Source of the DNA: Clostridia bacterium
Lineage (GTDB): Bacteria; Bacillota_A; Clostridia; Christensenellales; Aristaeellaceae
Direction of reading: 5' to 3'
Length of the DNA stretch: 18,812 bases
Assembly: GCA_017464225.1 (NCBI GenBank)
Contig: JAFUDW010000094.1
Location: forward strand, 1-18,812
Made by a program: the position numbers and the translations under genes. Position 1 is the first letter of the stretch, and each line of letters begins with the position of its first letter. Below the pieces are notes generated by a model. The model was not told the DNA's origin. It saw only the letters and a list, made by a program, of their open reading frames with translations, and did no database searches. Positions 7,213 through 18,596 of this stretch are shown in pieces.

Positions 7213-8646
7213 ATGCACGAATTTTACCAAAGCCCGCTGTGCGGACGGTACGCCGATGAGGAGATGAAGCGGCTTTTTTCCGATCAGCGCAAGTTTTCCA
7301 CCTGGCGCAGGCTGTGGCTGATATTGGCCGAAAGCGAAAAGGAGCTGGGGATCGGCATCACCGATGCGCAGCTTGACGAAATGCGGGCGCATTTGGAGGA
7401 TATCGATTTTGAGGCCGCCGCCGCCCATGAGCGCCGGGTGCGGCACGATGTGATGGCCCATGTGCTCGCCTTTGGCGATTGCTGTCCCGCCGCCCGGCCC
7501 ATCATCCATCTGGGGGCCACCAGCTGTTATGTGGGCGATAATACCGATATCCTGAACCTGCGGGAGGGGCTTTAGATCATCCGCTGACTGCTGCTGAACG
7601 CCATCCAGGCGATCGGCGATTTTGCCGCCCGCCACGCCGCTCTGCCCACGCTTGCGTACACCCATTTTCAGGCCGCTCAGCCCACTACCATGGGCAAACG
7701 CGCCTGCCTGTGGCTGAACGATCTGGCGATGGATCTGGAGCAGGTGGATTTTCAGCTGAAAAGCCTGAAGCTGCTGGGCTGCAAGGGCGCCACAGGCACG
7801 GGAGCCAGCTTTTTGAGCCTGTTTGACGGCGATGCCGAAAAGGCCGAGCTGCTGGAAAAAAAGATCGCTGAAAAGCTGGGCTTTGACGCTTGCCAGCCGG
7901 TCAGCGGGCAGACGTATACCCGCAAAACGGATTTTGCCGTGCTGCAAGCGCTGAGCGGTATTGCCCAGAGCGCCAGCAAATTCGCCACCGACATCCGTCT
8001 GCTGTGCCATCTCAAGGAGATCGACGAGCCCTTTGAAAGCGGACAGATCGGCTCCTCCGCCATGGCCTACAAGCGCAATCCCATGCGCTGCGAGCGCATC
8101 TGTTCCCTGAGCCGGTATCTGATTTGCGATCTGCAGAACGCTGCCGTCACCAGCGCTACCCAATGGCTGGAGCGCACGCTGGATGACAGCGCCAACCGGC
8201 GGCTTGCCATTCCCGAGGCATTCCTGGCTGCCGACGCCGTGCTGAACCTGATGATCAACGTGGCCCGGGGCATGACGGTCTATCCCGCCGTATGCGAAAA
8301 GCACCTGCGGGAGGAGCTGCCCTTCATGGCCACCGAGAATATCCTGATGTACTGCGTGCAGCACAAGGGCGGCGACCGCCAGACGCTGCATGAGCGCATC
8401 CGGCAGCACAGCATGAAGGCGGCGGAGCAGGTCAAGCTGTACGGCAGGCCCAACGACCTGCTTGAGCGCATCCGCGGGGACGAGGCCTTTGGGCTCGACG
8501 ATGAAGAATTGGACGCGCTGCTGGATCCCGCCGCCTTTACCGGCATGGCGCGGCGCCAGTGCGAACGGTATTTGCAGGAACAAATTCAGCCGATCCTGGC
8601 CGAAAACCGCGCCCTGCTGGGCGCGGAAGCGCGGATCGACGTTTGA
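7213..8646 (+). pseudogene. purB: Adenylosuccinate lyase interrupted by in-frame TAG and TGA
   Basis: PurB cleaves SAICAR and adenylosuccinate, releasing fumarate, in IMP and AMP synthesis. This is the animal-ADSL-like type: [13 protein letters not shown] before the break, THFQAAQPTTMGKR (H151, general acid/base region) and the fumarase/lyase signature GSSAMAYKRNPMRCE (serines 281-282) after it. Read through, it would be 477 residues, the normal length, with no shift of frame. Codon 121 is TAG (7573-7575) and codon 125 is TGA (7585-7587). These give a 120-residue fragment; the next downstream ATG (7690) has no ribosome binding site. I chose ATG 7213 (AAAGGA, gap 9) over the in-frame ATG at 7204. 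The rest looks undamaged, so this is a fresh pseudogene, a sequence error or, less likely, a recoded gene. purA follows 15 bases later. Confidence 0.85.
7573..7587 (+). other. Paired in-frame stop codons inside purB
   Basis: In the purB frame the codons read CTT TAG ATC ATC CGC TGA CTG. Homologues carry ordinary residues here, in an exposed-looking helix (typically a lysine- or arginine-rich stretch after GL). Each stop replaces exactly one codon. Both could arise by a single C-to-T change (CAG to TAG, CGA to TGA), though the ancestral codons are not known. The TGA is followed by C, a context often reported as leaky. Confidence 0.85.
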
Positions 8647-8661
8647 TAACAGGAGGATAAT

Positions 8662-9939
8662 ATGCTTACAGCCATCGTGGGAACCAACTGGGGCGATGAG
8701 GGCAAGGGCCGCATGGTCGATTTGCTCAGCGCCGATTATGATATCGTGGTGCGCTATCAGGGCGGCAACAACGCCGGGCATACCGTGATCAACGACAAGG
8801 GCAAATTCGTGCTGAACCTGCTGCCCTCGGGCATCCTGCGGGAGCAGACCGCCAATATCCTGGGCACGGGCATCGTCATTGACCTGGAGCATCTGTGCGG
8901 CGAAATGGGCCGCCTCAGGGAGGCCGGCATTGGTATCGCCCCGGGGCAGCTGCTGATCAGCGACCGCGCCACCATCTGCATGCCCTATCACAAGCTGCTG
9001 GATATCCTGGAGGAGGATCGGCTGGGGGATAAGAAGTTCGGCTCCACCCGCAGGGGCATCAGCCCGGTCTATTCCGATAAATATATGAAAAAAGCCCTGC
9101 GCATGGGCGATCTGCTGCATTGGGACAGCCTGCGGGATAGGCTGGGCGATCTGCTGGAATGGAAGAACCTCTTTGTGGAGAAGGGATACGGTCATGCCGC
9201 CATCCTGCTGGATGATATCATGGACTGGCTGGAAAAGTACGGCAAGCCGCTTTTGCCCTATATCTGCGACACCACCGAATATCTGGACCATGCCATGCAG
9301 GCGGGCAAAAACGTGATGTTTGAGGCCCAGCTGGGCGCGCTGCGCGATATCGATTTTGGCATTTATCCCTATACCAGCGCTTCCACCACGCTGGCGGCCT
9401 ACGCGCCCATCGGCGCGGGCATCCCCTTCGCCCGGCTGGACGAGAGCGCGGGCATCATGAAGGCGTATTCCAGCTGCGTGGGCGAGGGCCCCTTTACCTG
9501 CGAGCTGTTTGGCGACGCGGCCCACGCTCTGCGGGAGGCCGGCGGCGAATACGGAGCGGCCACCGGGCGGCCCCGCCGTGTGGGCGGCTTTGACGTGGTG
9601 GCCAGCCGCTACGGCGCCAGGATGCAGGGCTGTACCTATATCGCGCTCACCAAGCTGGATGTGCTGAGCTATATGGATCAAATCCCGGTCTGCGTGGCCT
9701 ATGAGATCAATGGGCAGCGCACCGACGTTTTCCCCGCCAGCATCGATCTGCTGAACGCCGCCAAGCCGGTGTACGAGTATCTGCCGGGCTTTCATTGCGA
9801 TATCGGCGGCTGCCGCTCCAAGGACGATCTGCCCCGGGAGGCGCTGCAGTACGTACGCTATATCGAACAGGCCGTGCGCTGCCCCATCAAATATGTTTCG
9901 GTGGGCGCTCAGCGGGAGGCCATCATCAAAATGGATTAA
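8662..9939 (+). CDS. purA: Adenylosuccinate synthetase
   Basis: Cytoplasmic enzyme joining IMP and aspartate with GTP to give adenylosuccinate, the first step to AMP. The N-terminus reads IVGTNWGDEGKGR, with catalytic D12, and GGNNAGHT with catalytic H40. The second signature appears as TGRPRRVGGFDVV and the C-terminal nucleotide-binding region ends in ISVGAQREA-like residues (VSVGAQREAII). The NWGDEGKG form instead of QWGDEGKG and GSTRRGISP instead of the common TGRGIGP mark it as the divergent type I know from Clostridia. Length, 425 aa, is normal. The start has AGGAGG with a 5-base gap. It is intact, in contrast to purB 15 bases upstream, and is followed by tldD 15 bases downstream. Confidence 0.94.
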   Translation: MLTAIVGTNWGDEGKGRMVDLLSADYDIVVRYQGGNNAGHTVINDKGKFVLNLLPSGILREQTANILGTGIVIDLEHLCGEMGRLREAGIGIAPGQLLISDRATICMPYHKLLDILEEDRLGDKKFGSTRRGISPVYSDKYMKKALRMGDLLHWDSLRDRLGDLLEWKNLFVEKGYGHAAILLDDIMDWLEKYGKPLLPYICDTTEYLDHAMQAGKNVMFEAQLGALRDIDFGIYPYTSASTTLAAYAPIGAGIPFARLDESAGIMKAYSSCVGEGPFTCELFGDAAHALREAGGEYGAATGRPRRVGGFDVVASRYGARMQGCTYIALTKLDVLSYMDQIPVCVAYEINGQRTDVFPASIDLLNAAKPVYEYLPGFHCDIGGCRSKDDLPREALQYVRYIEQAVRCPIKYVSVGAQREAIIKMD

Positions 9940-9954
9940 AGGGGGAGAAGGAAC

Positions 9955-11352
9955 ATGCCCTTTTCAGCTTTTTTGAACGGCCGGCGCGATCGCTGCGCCG
10001 CGCTGGTGGACGCCCTGGGCAAACGCTTTCAATATGTGAGCGTTTTGGGCACCGACGTGCGGGCCACGATGTTTCGCGTCGACCGCAAGAGCTCGGCCAT
10101 TCAGGATGGCCGGGGCGAGTGCGGATTTGTGATCAAAATGCATGATGGGCGCAGCTTTTTTGAGTATGCGCTGGACGATATTTCGGAGGAGCCCGAGGCG
10201 CTGGCGAAGCGGATCGCTCAGGCGGTGCAGGCCGATGAAGGCTTGCAGGGGCGCATGATCAGCCCCGGCGCGCTGAAGGATGAGCCGCTTCGGCAGGATT
10301 TTGTGCGGGAAACCGATTTTGACCGGTATGATGACGGCCAGCTGCTGGAAACCTGCAAGGCGCTGTCCCAGGAGCTGCTGCAAAAGGACGAGCGCGTGCT
10401 CAACGCCGCCTGCATGCTCCAGCCCTTTACGGTTTCCAAGCTGTTCGTCACCCAAAACCGCCAGCTCAGCCAGCATTACGGCTGGGCCAACGGATACTTG
10501 ATCGTGGTATACAATGACGGCAAGCTGGTGCAGGCCCGCCATGTGGCGGGTGAGGACAAGCTGAGCCTGATCATTGATAACCTGCAAAAGCATACCGACG
10601 ACGTCATCGATCTGGCGAGGCATCTGGTCAAGGCCACGCCCATCGAGCCCGGCGTGTACGATGTGATCACCGACAGCTCCATCAGCGGTCTGATCGCCCA
10701 TGAAGCCTTCGGCCACGGCGTGGAAATGGACCAGTTTGTCAAGGATCGCGCGCTGGCCAAGCAATTCATGGGGCAGTACGTGGCCAGCCCTATCACCAAT
10801 ATGCATGACGGCGCGGCCGCCGTCCACAGCGTGGCCAGCTATTTCTTTGACGACGACGGCGTGCTGGCCCAGGACACCCAGATCATCAAAGACGGCATCC
10901 TTGTGGCCGGGCTCAGCGATCTGGGCAGCGCCGCGCAGCTTGGGTCCGCGCCCACGGGCAACGGACGCCGGGACAGCTATAAGCGCAAGGCCTATTCCCG
11001 CATGACCAATACCTTTTTTGAGGCGGGCAAGGACAAGCTGGAGGATATGATCAAATCGGTGAAGCACGGTTACATGCTGTTTGAAACCAATAACGGCATG
11101 GAGGATCCCAAAAACTGGCAGATCCAGTGCACGGCGGAATACGGCATCGAGATCGTGGATGGCAAGCTCACCGATCATTACGTGTCGCCGGTGGTCATGA
11201 GCGGCTCGGTGCCTGATCTGCTCAAATCCATCAGCATGGTCTCCGATGACTTCAAGGTGATCGGCGCGGGCATGTGCGGCAAGGGATACAAGGAATGGGT
11301 GCGCGTTTCGGACGGCGGCCCCAATCTGAAAGTGAGGGTGAAGCTGGGATGA
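9955..11352 (+). CDS. tldD: TldD-family metalloprotease
   Basis: Catalytic subunit of the TldD/TldE (PmbA) heterodimeric protease, which in E. coli matures microcin B17 and degrades the CcdA antitoxin by cutting unfolded peptides. The metal-binding motif HEAFGHGVE gives H249, E250 and H254 (HExxxH), with E257 nearby; a conserved cysteine, C441 in GMCGKG near the C-terminus, is the expected third ligand. Length is 465 aa, close to the usual 480. Start ATG at 9955 follows GGGGGAGAAGG. The gene overlaps tldE by 4 bases (ATGA). No antitoxin or peptide precursor gene is seen in the window, so the local substrate is unknown. Confidence 0.92.
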   Translation: MPFSAFLNGRRDRCAALVDALGKRFQYVSVLGTDVRATMFRVDRKSSAIQDGRGECGFVIKMHDGRSFFEYALDDISEEPEALAKRIAQAVQADEGLQGRMISPGALKDEPLRQDFVRETDFDRYDDGQLLETCKALSQELLQKDERVLNAACMLQPFTVSKLFVTQNRQLSQHYGWANGYLIVVYNDGKLVQARHVAGEDKLSLIIDNLQKHTDDVIDLARHLVKATPIEPGVYDVITDSSISGLIAHEAFGHGVEMDQFVKDRALAKQFMGQYVASPITNMHDGAAAVHSVASYFFDDDGVLAQDTQIIKDGILVAGLSDLGSAAQLGSAPTGNGRRDSYKRKAYSRMTNTFFEAGKDKLEDMIKSVKHGYMLFETNNGMEDPKNWQIQCTAEYGIEIVDGKLTDHYVSPVVMSGSVPDLLKSISMVSDDFKVIGAGMCGKGYKEWVRVSDGGPNLKVRVKLG

Positions 11353-12626
11353 GCGATATCAAAGCGCTGCTGACGCGCAATCAGCATGTGGACGGCTGGC
11401 GGATCATCGAAAAGGCCACGGCTTCCTATGAGCTGTTCTTTGTGCATAAAAGCCTGGAAACGGTGCGCGCCACCGATACCTTGGATACCAGCGTAACGGT
11501 ATACGTGAACCACGACGGTAAAATGGGTGATTCCACCTTTGCGGTGTACCGCTCCATGGACGAGGGCGATATTGAAAAAAAGATCGACGCCGCGGCCCGC
11601 CGCGCGAGGCTGGTATTCAACGAGCCTTATTCGCTGCCCGGCGCGGGAGAGATGGACGCCGAGCTGCCCACCAATATGAAGGACGAGGAGCCCAAGACAT
11701 TGGCCCGCAAAATTGCCGACGCCGTTTTTGCCGCCGATACCGTGGAGGGCGGATCCATCAACGCCTGCGAGATCTTTTTGTACCGGGATACCCTGCGGGT
11801 GCGGAACAGCGAGGGCGTTGATAAAACCCAGCGGCTGTGGCGGGTGATGATCGAGGCTATTCCCACCTATACCACCGATCGGGAATCGGTGGAGCTCTAT
11901 GAGGATTATCGTTTCACCGACTTTGATCCCGCCCGGGTCACCGCTGAGATCGCCGCCCGCATGGCCGAGGTGCGGGATCGCGCCCTGGCCGTCAAGCCGC
12001 AAACGCCCCTTAAGGTAAACGTGCTGCTGCGGCCCCATGAGATCGGGCGTCTGGCATGGGAATTGGCCCATGATCTGAGTTACGGTGCTGTATACAGCCA
12101 TGCCAATCTGCACAAACTGGGAGACGATCTGCAGCAGGGCGGCGACGGGGATAAGCTGACCGTGACGCTGCGGGGCGTAATGAGCGGCAGCGAGCGCAGC
12201 GCGTACTTTGACGAGGATGGCACAGCCCTGCGCGATACCTGCGTGATCGAAAACGGGGTGGTGAAAAACTATTTCGGCTCCAATCGCCACGGCCAATACC
12301 TGGGCGTTGCCAAGCCCAGCGGCGTGCTGCCCTGCATCAGTCTGGAGCCCGGCACGCTGACGGCGGAGGAAATCAAACAAGCGCCTTACATTGAGTGCGT
12401 TTCGCTGTCCGGCCTGCAGGTGGACCTGTACAATGATTACATTGGCGGCGAGATCCGCTTGGCCTATTATTTTGACGGCGAAAGAAAAATCCCCGTCACC
12501 GGTATTTCCATGAGCGCGCGGCTCAGCGAAACGCTCAAAGGCTTGCGCCTTTCCCAGGCAGCCTGCGTGGACGGCGCTTATGAGGGACCGGACAGGCTGC
12601 TCATGAAGGACGTTGCGGTGCTGTAA
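11349..12626 (+). CDS. pmbA: TldE/PmbA-family protein, non-catalytic partner of TldD
   Basis: Second member of the TldD/PmbA family (425 aa), required as partner for the TldD protease. It shares the family architecture but has no HExxxH motif, as expected for TldE. The C-terminal half holds the family-typical EPGTLTAEEI and YFDGERKIPVTGISMSA segments. The start is the ATG at 11349 that overlaps the tldD stop, with GAGGGTGA about 7 bases upstream; a longer in-frame start at 11274 lies inside tldD and is rejected. The overlap implies coupled, near-equal synthesis of the two subunits. It is the last gene of the purB-purA-tldD-tldE run. Confidence 0.88.
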   Translation: MSDIKALLTRNQHVDGWRIIEKATASYELFFVHKSLETVRATDTLDTSVTVYVNHDGKMGDSTFAVYRSMDEGDIEKKIDAAARRARLVFNEPYSLPGAGEMDAELPTNMKDEEPKTLARKIADAVFAADTVEGGSINACEIFLYRDTLRVRNSEGVDKTQRLWRVMIEAIPTYTTDRESVELYEDYRFTDFDPARVTAEIAARMAEVRDRALAVKPQTPLKVNVLLRPHEIGRLAWELAHDLSYGAVYSHANLHKLGDDLQQGGDGDKLTVTLRGVMSGSERSAYFDEDGTALRDTCVIENGVVKNYFGSNRHGQYLGVAKPSGVLPCISLEPGTLTAEEIKQAPYIECVSLSGLQVDLYNDYIGGEIRLAYYFDGERKIPVTGISMSARLSETLKGLRLSQAACVDGAYEGPDRLLMKDVAVL

Positions 12627-12695
12627 GCGTCTGCGCTTTCGGACAGGATTCGCCGCTTGGATGTGCAGCGAGCAGATTGTGGGGGAGGGGAAACG

Positions 12696-12810
12696 TTAAG
12701 GGGCGCTGCCCCTTAAAAACCCCGCCAGGGTGGGAGGCTGTCCGGGGCCTTCCGGCCCGCTTCTCGCTGAAAATCATCCCAAGGGAAGGTTTTCCGGGCG
12801 CTCGAAGCCC
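12696..12810. repeat. Palindromic intergenic element
   Basis: Starts with a perfect 9-bp stem and 3-base loop, TTAAGGGGC-GCT-GCCCCTTAA (12696-12716). Then come GGGCC-TTCC-GGCCC (12745-12758) and GGGC-GCTCGAA-GCCC (12796-12810). No T run follows, so it is not a plain terminator. The text resembles dispersed intergenic palindromic elements I associate with GC-rich gut Clostridia, but copy number cannot be tested here. Confidence 0.5.
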
Positions 12811-12925
12811 CCAGACCCGCCAGTTGCGGATGTTACTTGCGTGCTCTTTCAAACAATTTCCCGCAGCTGATTGGAATGGGGTTGTCGCAAAGAGCGCACC
12901 AGAAATACGCGATCAACAAAAATAA

Positions 12926-12952
12926 CCCAGACTCGAGCAAGCTCGGTCTGGG
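12926..12952. terminator. Two-way terminator-like hairpin
   Basis: A perfect 7-bp stem CCCAGAC/GTCTGGG (12926-12932, 12946-12952) encloses an inner CGAGC/GCTCG stem with an AA loop. On the minus strand it is followed by a T-rich tract (TTATTTTTG), so it may stop minus-strand transcripts best; on the plus strand the tail is weaker (CATTTCTG). Confidence 0.6.
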
Positions 12953-12970
12953 CATTTCTGTATGATCGCT

Positions 12971-13010
12971 ATGACGCTGACGCGTCATTGACGTCGGCAA
13001 GCCGCCGTCA
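12971..13010. repeat. Two adjacent TGACG-based hairpins
   Basis: ATGACGC-TGAC-GCGTCAT (12971-12988) is a perfect 7-bp stem. It abuts TGACG-T-CGGC-AA-GCCG-C-CGTCA (12989-13010), a 9-bp stem with one symmetric mismatch. Both begin with TGACG, as if derived from one unit. Confidence 0.55.
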
Positions 13011-13084
13011 TTTCCGGTGCGGATGATGCGTTGGAACTTTCAATATCAAACCCCAGTCTGAGGCAGGCACGCGAAGCGGGCCGT

Positions 13085-13101
13085 GGATTGCGCAGCAATC
13101 C
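13085..13101. repeat. Short perfect hairpin
   Basis: GGATTGC-GCA-GCAATCC forms a 7-bp stem with a 3-base loop, two bases upstream of the large terminator. No T run follows. Confidence 0.5.
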
Positions 13102-13103
13102 CG

Positions 13104-13160
13104 AAAAAGGCAAGGGACAGCAGATGGAGCTTGCTCCGATCTGACTGCTCTTGCCTTTTT
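13104..13160. terminator. Large bidirectional terminator between convergent genes
   Basis: The outer arms AAAAAGGCAAG and CTTGCCTTTTT (13104-13114, 13150-13160) pair over 11 bp. Inside, AGCAG/CTGCT, CAGAT/ATCTG and GGAGC/GCTCC continue the stem with small bulges. The A run on one side and T run on the other make it a terminator in both directions, serving the hybrid kinase gene (-) and any read-through from tldE (+). Confidence 0.85.
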
Positions 13161-13252
13161 CATTGGCCGCGGAGGCCCGTATCGTTCTCTCGTCAAATTC
13201 CTATTTTGCCACATGTCTTTATCCGACTGAGCATTCGCCTGCTGCATGAGAA

Positions 13253-16330
<3,078 letters not shown>

Positions 16331-16410
16331 TGGTTCATCCCCTTTGCGCCTGTGTGAAATGTGTTTATTATTTTGCCGCGACATTCTGTTTGGGCGCTCT
16401 TGATAGATTG

Positions 16411-16416
16411 ATCATA
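16411..16416 (-). promoter_or_regulatory. Possible -10 box for the hybrid kinase gene
   Basis: The 110 bases between the MATE gene and the kinase contain TATGAT on the minus strand (complement of 16411-16416). No good -35 is seen. Transcription may instead continue from the MATE gene, since no convincing terminator lies between them. Confidence 0.3.
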
Positions 16417-16440
16417 CCAACGAAAAACGGAAAGCCGGGT

Positions 16441-17763
16441 TTACTGGAAGCGCTTTTTCCACACGTGCGCGAAATACAGGCCCTCCAGCGTGGACATGGG
16501 GATCCAGCCCATGACCGTGGCCCATGCCGCGCCCGAAATGCCGACCCGCGGCACCAGGATGGAAATCATGATCACGCGGATGCCCATTTGCAGCACTGTG
16601 GCGGCCAGCGTGACCTCCATGCGCTTGATGGCGCGGAAAGAGCCCTGCATGGTATTGTTAAAGGCGGGCAGGATGTAGAAAGGCGCCAGGATGCCCAGAT
16701 AGGTGACGCCAAGCGCCACCATATCGGCCTCGGGAGAAGGCGCGAAAAGCACCATGATGGGCCGGCGCAGCAGATATACCGCCAGGCAGACGCACAGGCC
16801 GTAGCACAATTCAATGGTCAGGCCCACCCGGAAGGACTGCCGCGCTCTATCCTTTTTTCCCGCGCCCAGGTTCTGAGCCATGCAGGTCATCAGCGCCGAG
16901 GAAATGCTCTGCTCTGGCACGATGGCAAAATCATCCATGCGGGCGCAGGCGTTGAAGGCGGCGATCATGGCCACGCCCTGGGCGTTGATCACGCTTTGGA
17001 TCAGCACCTTGCCCAGGGGCAGGCATACCTGCTGCAGGGCCGTGACAGACCCGATCCGGAGCGTTTCGCGCAGAAGGGCGGGATCGATCTTCATCTCCCG
17101 CCGGGACAGACGCAAAAGCGGGATGCGGCGGATCAGGTACAAACACATGCCCGCCGACGCCGCCTGGGCGATCACAGTGGCCAGGGCGGCGCCCATCACG
17201 TCCATTTTTAGCACGCCCACCGCCAGGATATCCAATACGGTGTTCAGCACGGAGGACATAGCCAGGCACCAAACGGGCCCCTTGGAGTCGCCCACAGAGC
17301 GCATGGCCGAGGCCAGGGCGTTGTATTGAAAGGTAAAGGGGAAGCCCAGCAGCACCACCCGAAGATAGCCGGAGGCCCTGCCCATGACCTCCTCCGGCGT
17401 GCGCAGCAGGCGAAGAAAGGGCACCGAAAGCGGCATGCCCAGCAGCAGGATCGCGAGGGACATCGCCAGGCCGAACAGGCAGATGGTGGATACCTCCCGG
17501 CGCAGGCTGGCATGATCCTCCGCGCCAAAATGGCGGCTCATCAGCACGGAAGCGCCGATGGTCAGGCCGCTGACGCCTAATACGGCGATGGTCATCACGG
17601 GGTTGGAAGCGCTGACCGCCGCCACAGCCGCCTCCCCGGCGTAGCGGCCGATCACCACCGAATCCACCGCGTTGTACATCAGCTGAAACAGGTTGCCCAG
17701 GATCAGCGGCAGCGCATAGGCCGTCAGGTGGCGGGCGATGGAGCCCTCGGTCATCTTTCGCAT
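16441..17763 (-). CDS. MATE-family multidrug/sodium antiporter
   Basis: An integral membrane exporter of the multidrug and toxic compound extrusion family, typically driven by sodium or proton gradients. At 440 residues it has the usual length and a pattern of about 12 hydrophobic segments. The N-terminal family marks are seen in ALPLILGNLFQLMYNAVDSV and IGRYAGEAAVAAVSASNP, and the second half repeats the fold. The start at 17763 lies 14 bases after the PNP stop, with GAAGGA about 10 bases upstream overlapping that stop, so it is probably in the same transcript as deoB and PNP. The substrate cannot be read from sequence; nucleoside export would be pure speculation. Confidence 0.9.
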   Translation of the reverse strand: MRKMTEGSIARHLTAYALPLILGNLFQLMYNAVDSVVIGRYAGEAAVAAVSASNPVMTIAVLGVSGLTIGASVLMSRHFGAEDHASLRREVSTICLFGLAMSLAILLLGMPLSVPFLRLLRTPEEVMGRASGYLRVVLLGFPFTFQYNALASAMRSVGDSKGPVWCLAMSSVLNTVLDILAVGVLKMDVMGAALATVIAQAASAGMCLYLIRRIPLLRLSRREMKIDPALLRETLRIGSVTALQQVCLPLGKVLIQSVINAQGVAMIAAFNACARMDDFAIVPEQSISSALMTCMAQNLGAGKKDRARQSFRVGLTIELCYGLCVCLAVYLLRRPIMVLFAPSPEADMVALGVTYLGILAPFYILPAFNNTMQGSFRAIKRMEVTLAATVLQMGIRVIMISILVPRVGISGAAWATVMGWIPMSTLEGLYFAHVWKKRFQ

Positions 17764-17777
17764 AGGTGATTGATCCT

Positions 17778-18596
17778 TCAGTCTATTTTTTCGATCACGC
17801 CGTCCAGCAGCGCCCGGAATGTACCGCGGACGCGTTCGGCCGTTCCGGTGACCTCCTGGTGGGAAAGCGGCGCCTCCAGGATGCCTGCCGCCATATTGGT
17901 CAGGCAGCTGATCCCCAGCACCTGCATGCCGGCATGCACGGCCGCGATGGTTTCGGGCACCGTGCTCATGCCCACGGCGTCGGCGCCCAGCACCCGGGCC
18001 ATACGGATCTCGGCGGGCGTTTCATAGGTGGGGCCGTTGAACCAGGCGTATACGCCTTCCCGCAGCGTGATGCCCTTTTCCAGGGCCGTTTGGGCGGCGA
18101 TGGCCCTGAGGCGCCTGTCATACGCCCGGCTCATATCGGGAAAACGGGGGCCCAGCTCGTCTATGTTGGGGCCGGTCAGCGGGTTTTTGCCGGAAAAGTT
18201 AATAAAATCCGTGATCAGCATCAGATCGCCCGGGCGGTAATCCAGGTTTACCGCTCCGGCGGCGTTGGTGAGGATCAGCGTTTTTACATGAAGCCGCGCC
18301 ATCATGCGGACGGGCAGCACCACGTCGTCCAAGGGATGCCCCTCATAGCTGTGAAAGCGTCCGCGCATCATCAGCACCCTGCGGCCATGCAGCGTGCCCG
18401 CCCACAGTTCGCCCGCGTGGCCGGGCACGGTGGCCTGGGGGAAGCCCGGGATCTCGCCATAGGGGATCATGGCGGCGTCGCTGAGCGATTCCACATAGTC
18501 GCCCAGTCCGCTGCCCAGCACGATGCCGATGTCCGCGTCTCCCAGCACCTCGCGGACGTATGCCGCCGCCTGATCGATCCGCTGCAGTTCACTCAT
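17778..18596 (-). CDS. punA: Purine nucleoside phosphorylase (trimeric, family 2)
   Basis: Cytoplasmic salvage enzyme that splits inosine and guanosine (and deoxy forms) with phosphate into base and (deoxy)ribose-1-phosphate. Seen in the 272-residue protein: phosphate-binding GSGLG (28-32, S29), RFHSYEGH (80-87), TNAAGAV (110-116), base-binding E192 in FNGPTYETPAE, GMST (209-212) and N234. The asparagine at the position of mammalian N243 points to 6-oxopurines rather than adenosine. The start codon overlaps the end of deoB by 8 bases, so the two are translationally coupled. The product ribose-1-phosphate is the substrate of DeoB, which fits this order. The ribosome binding site (TTGGGG) is weak, in line with coupling. 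Confidence 0.92.
   Translation of the reverse strand: MSELQRIDQAAAYVREVLGDADIGIVLGSGLGDYVESLSDAAMIPYGEIPGFPQATVPGHAGELWAGTLHGRRVLMMRGRFHSYEGHPLDDVVLPVRMMARLHVKTLILTNAAGAVNLDYRPGDLMLITDFINFSGKNPLTGPNIDELGPRFPDMSRAYDRRLRAIAAQTALEKGITLREGVYAWFNGPTYETPAEIRMARVLGADAVGMSTVPETIAAVHAGMQVLGISCLTNMAAGILEAPLSHQEVTGTAERVRGTFRALLDGVIEKID

Larger units (their letters stand above)
12627..13252. other. Gene-free convergent region rich in palindromes
   Basis: This stretch of 626 bases lies between the ends of tldE (+) and the hybrid kinase gene (-). I find no credible gene: the open frames here are short, lack ribosome binding sites and run through hairpins. It holds at least seven short inverted repeats and two terminator-like hairpins, listed separately. 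Between 12826 and 12925 I see nothing definite. Confidence 0.7.

Noticed and set aside
7560..7600. Frameshift rather than nonsense changes in purB
   Set aside because: The conserved protein continues in the same frame before and after, with the expected spacing between motifs. Shifting frame does not give a better match.
7585..7640. Selenocysteine insertion at the purB TGA
   Set aside because: Only a weak 4-bp hairpin (CGGC/GCCG around a GATTTT loop) lies downstream, without a convincing bacterial SECIS form. The site is not catalytic, and the nearby TAG would remain unexplained.
7690..8646. An independent C-terminal purB gene starting at ATG 7690
   Set aside because: No ribosome binding site precedes this ATG, and it falls in the middle of the conserved TTMGKR motif, after catalytic H151. 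A protein starting there would lack essential active-site parts.
7177..9795. An 872-codon open frame on the minus strand, antisense to purB and purA
   Set aside because: Its translation is low-complexity and rich in H, Q, G and A, as expected from the reverse complement of GC-rich coding DNA. It has no recognisable domain, and the plus-strand genes are clear.
12677..12925. Small open frame of 82 codons after tldE
   Set aside because: It runs through the palindromic element, has no family resemblance, and similar frames exist on the other strand.
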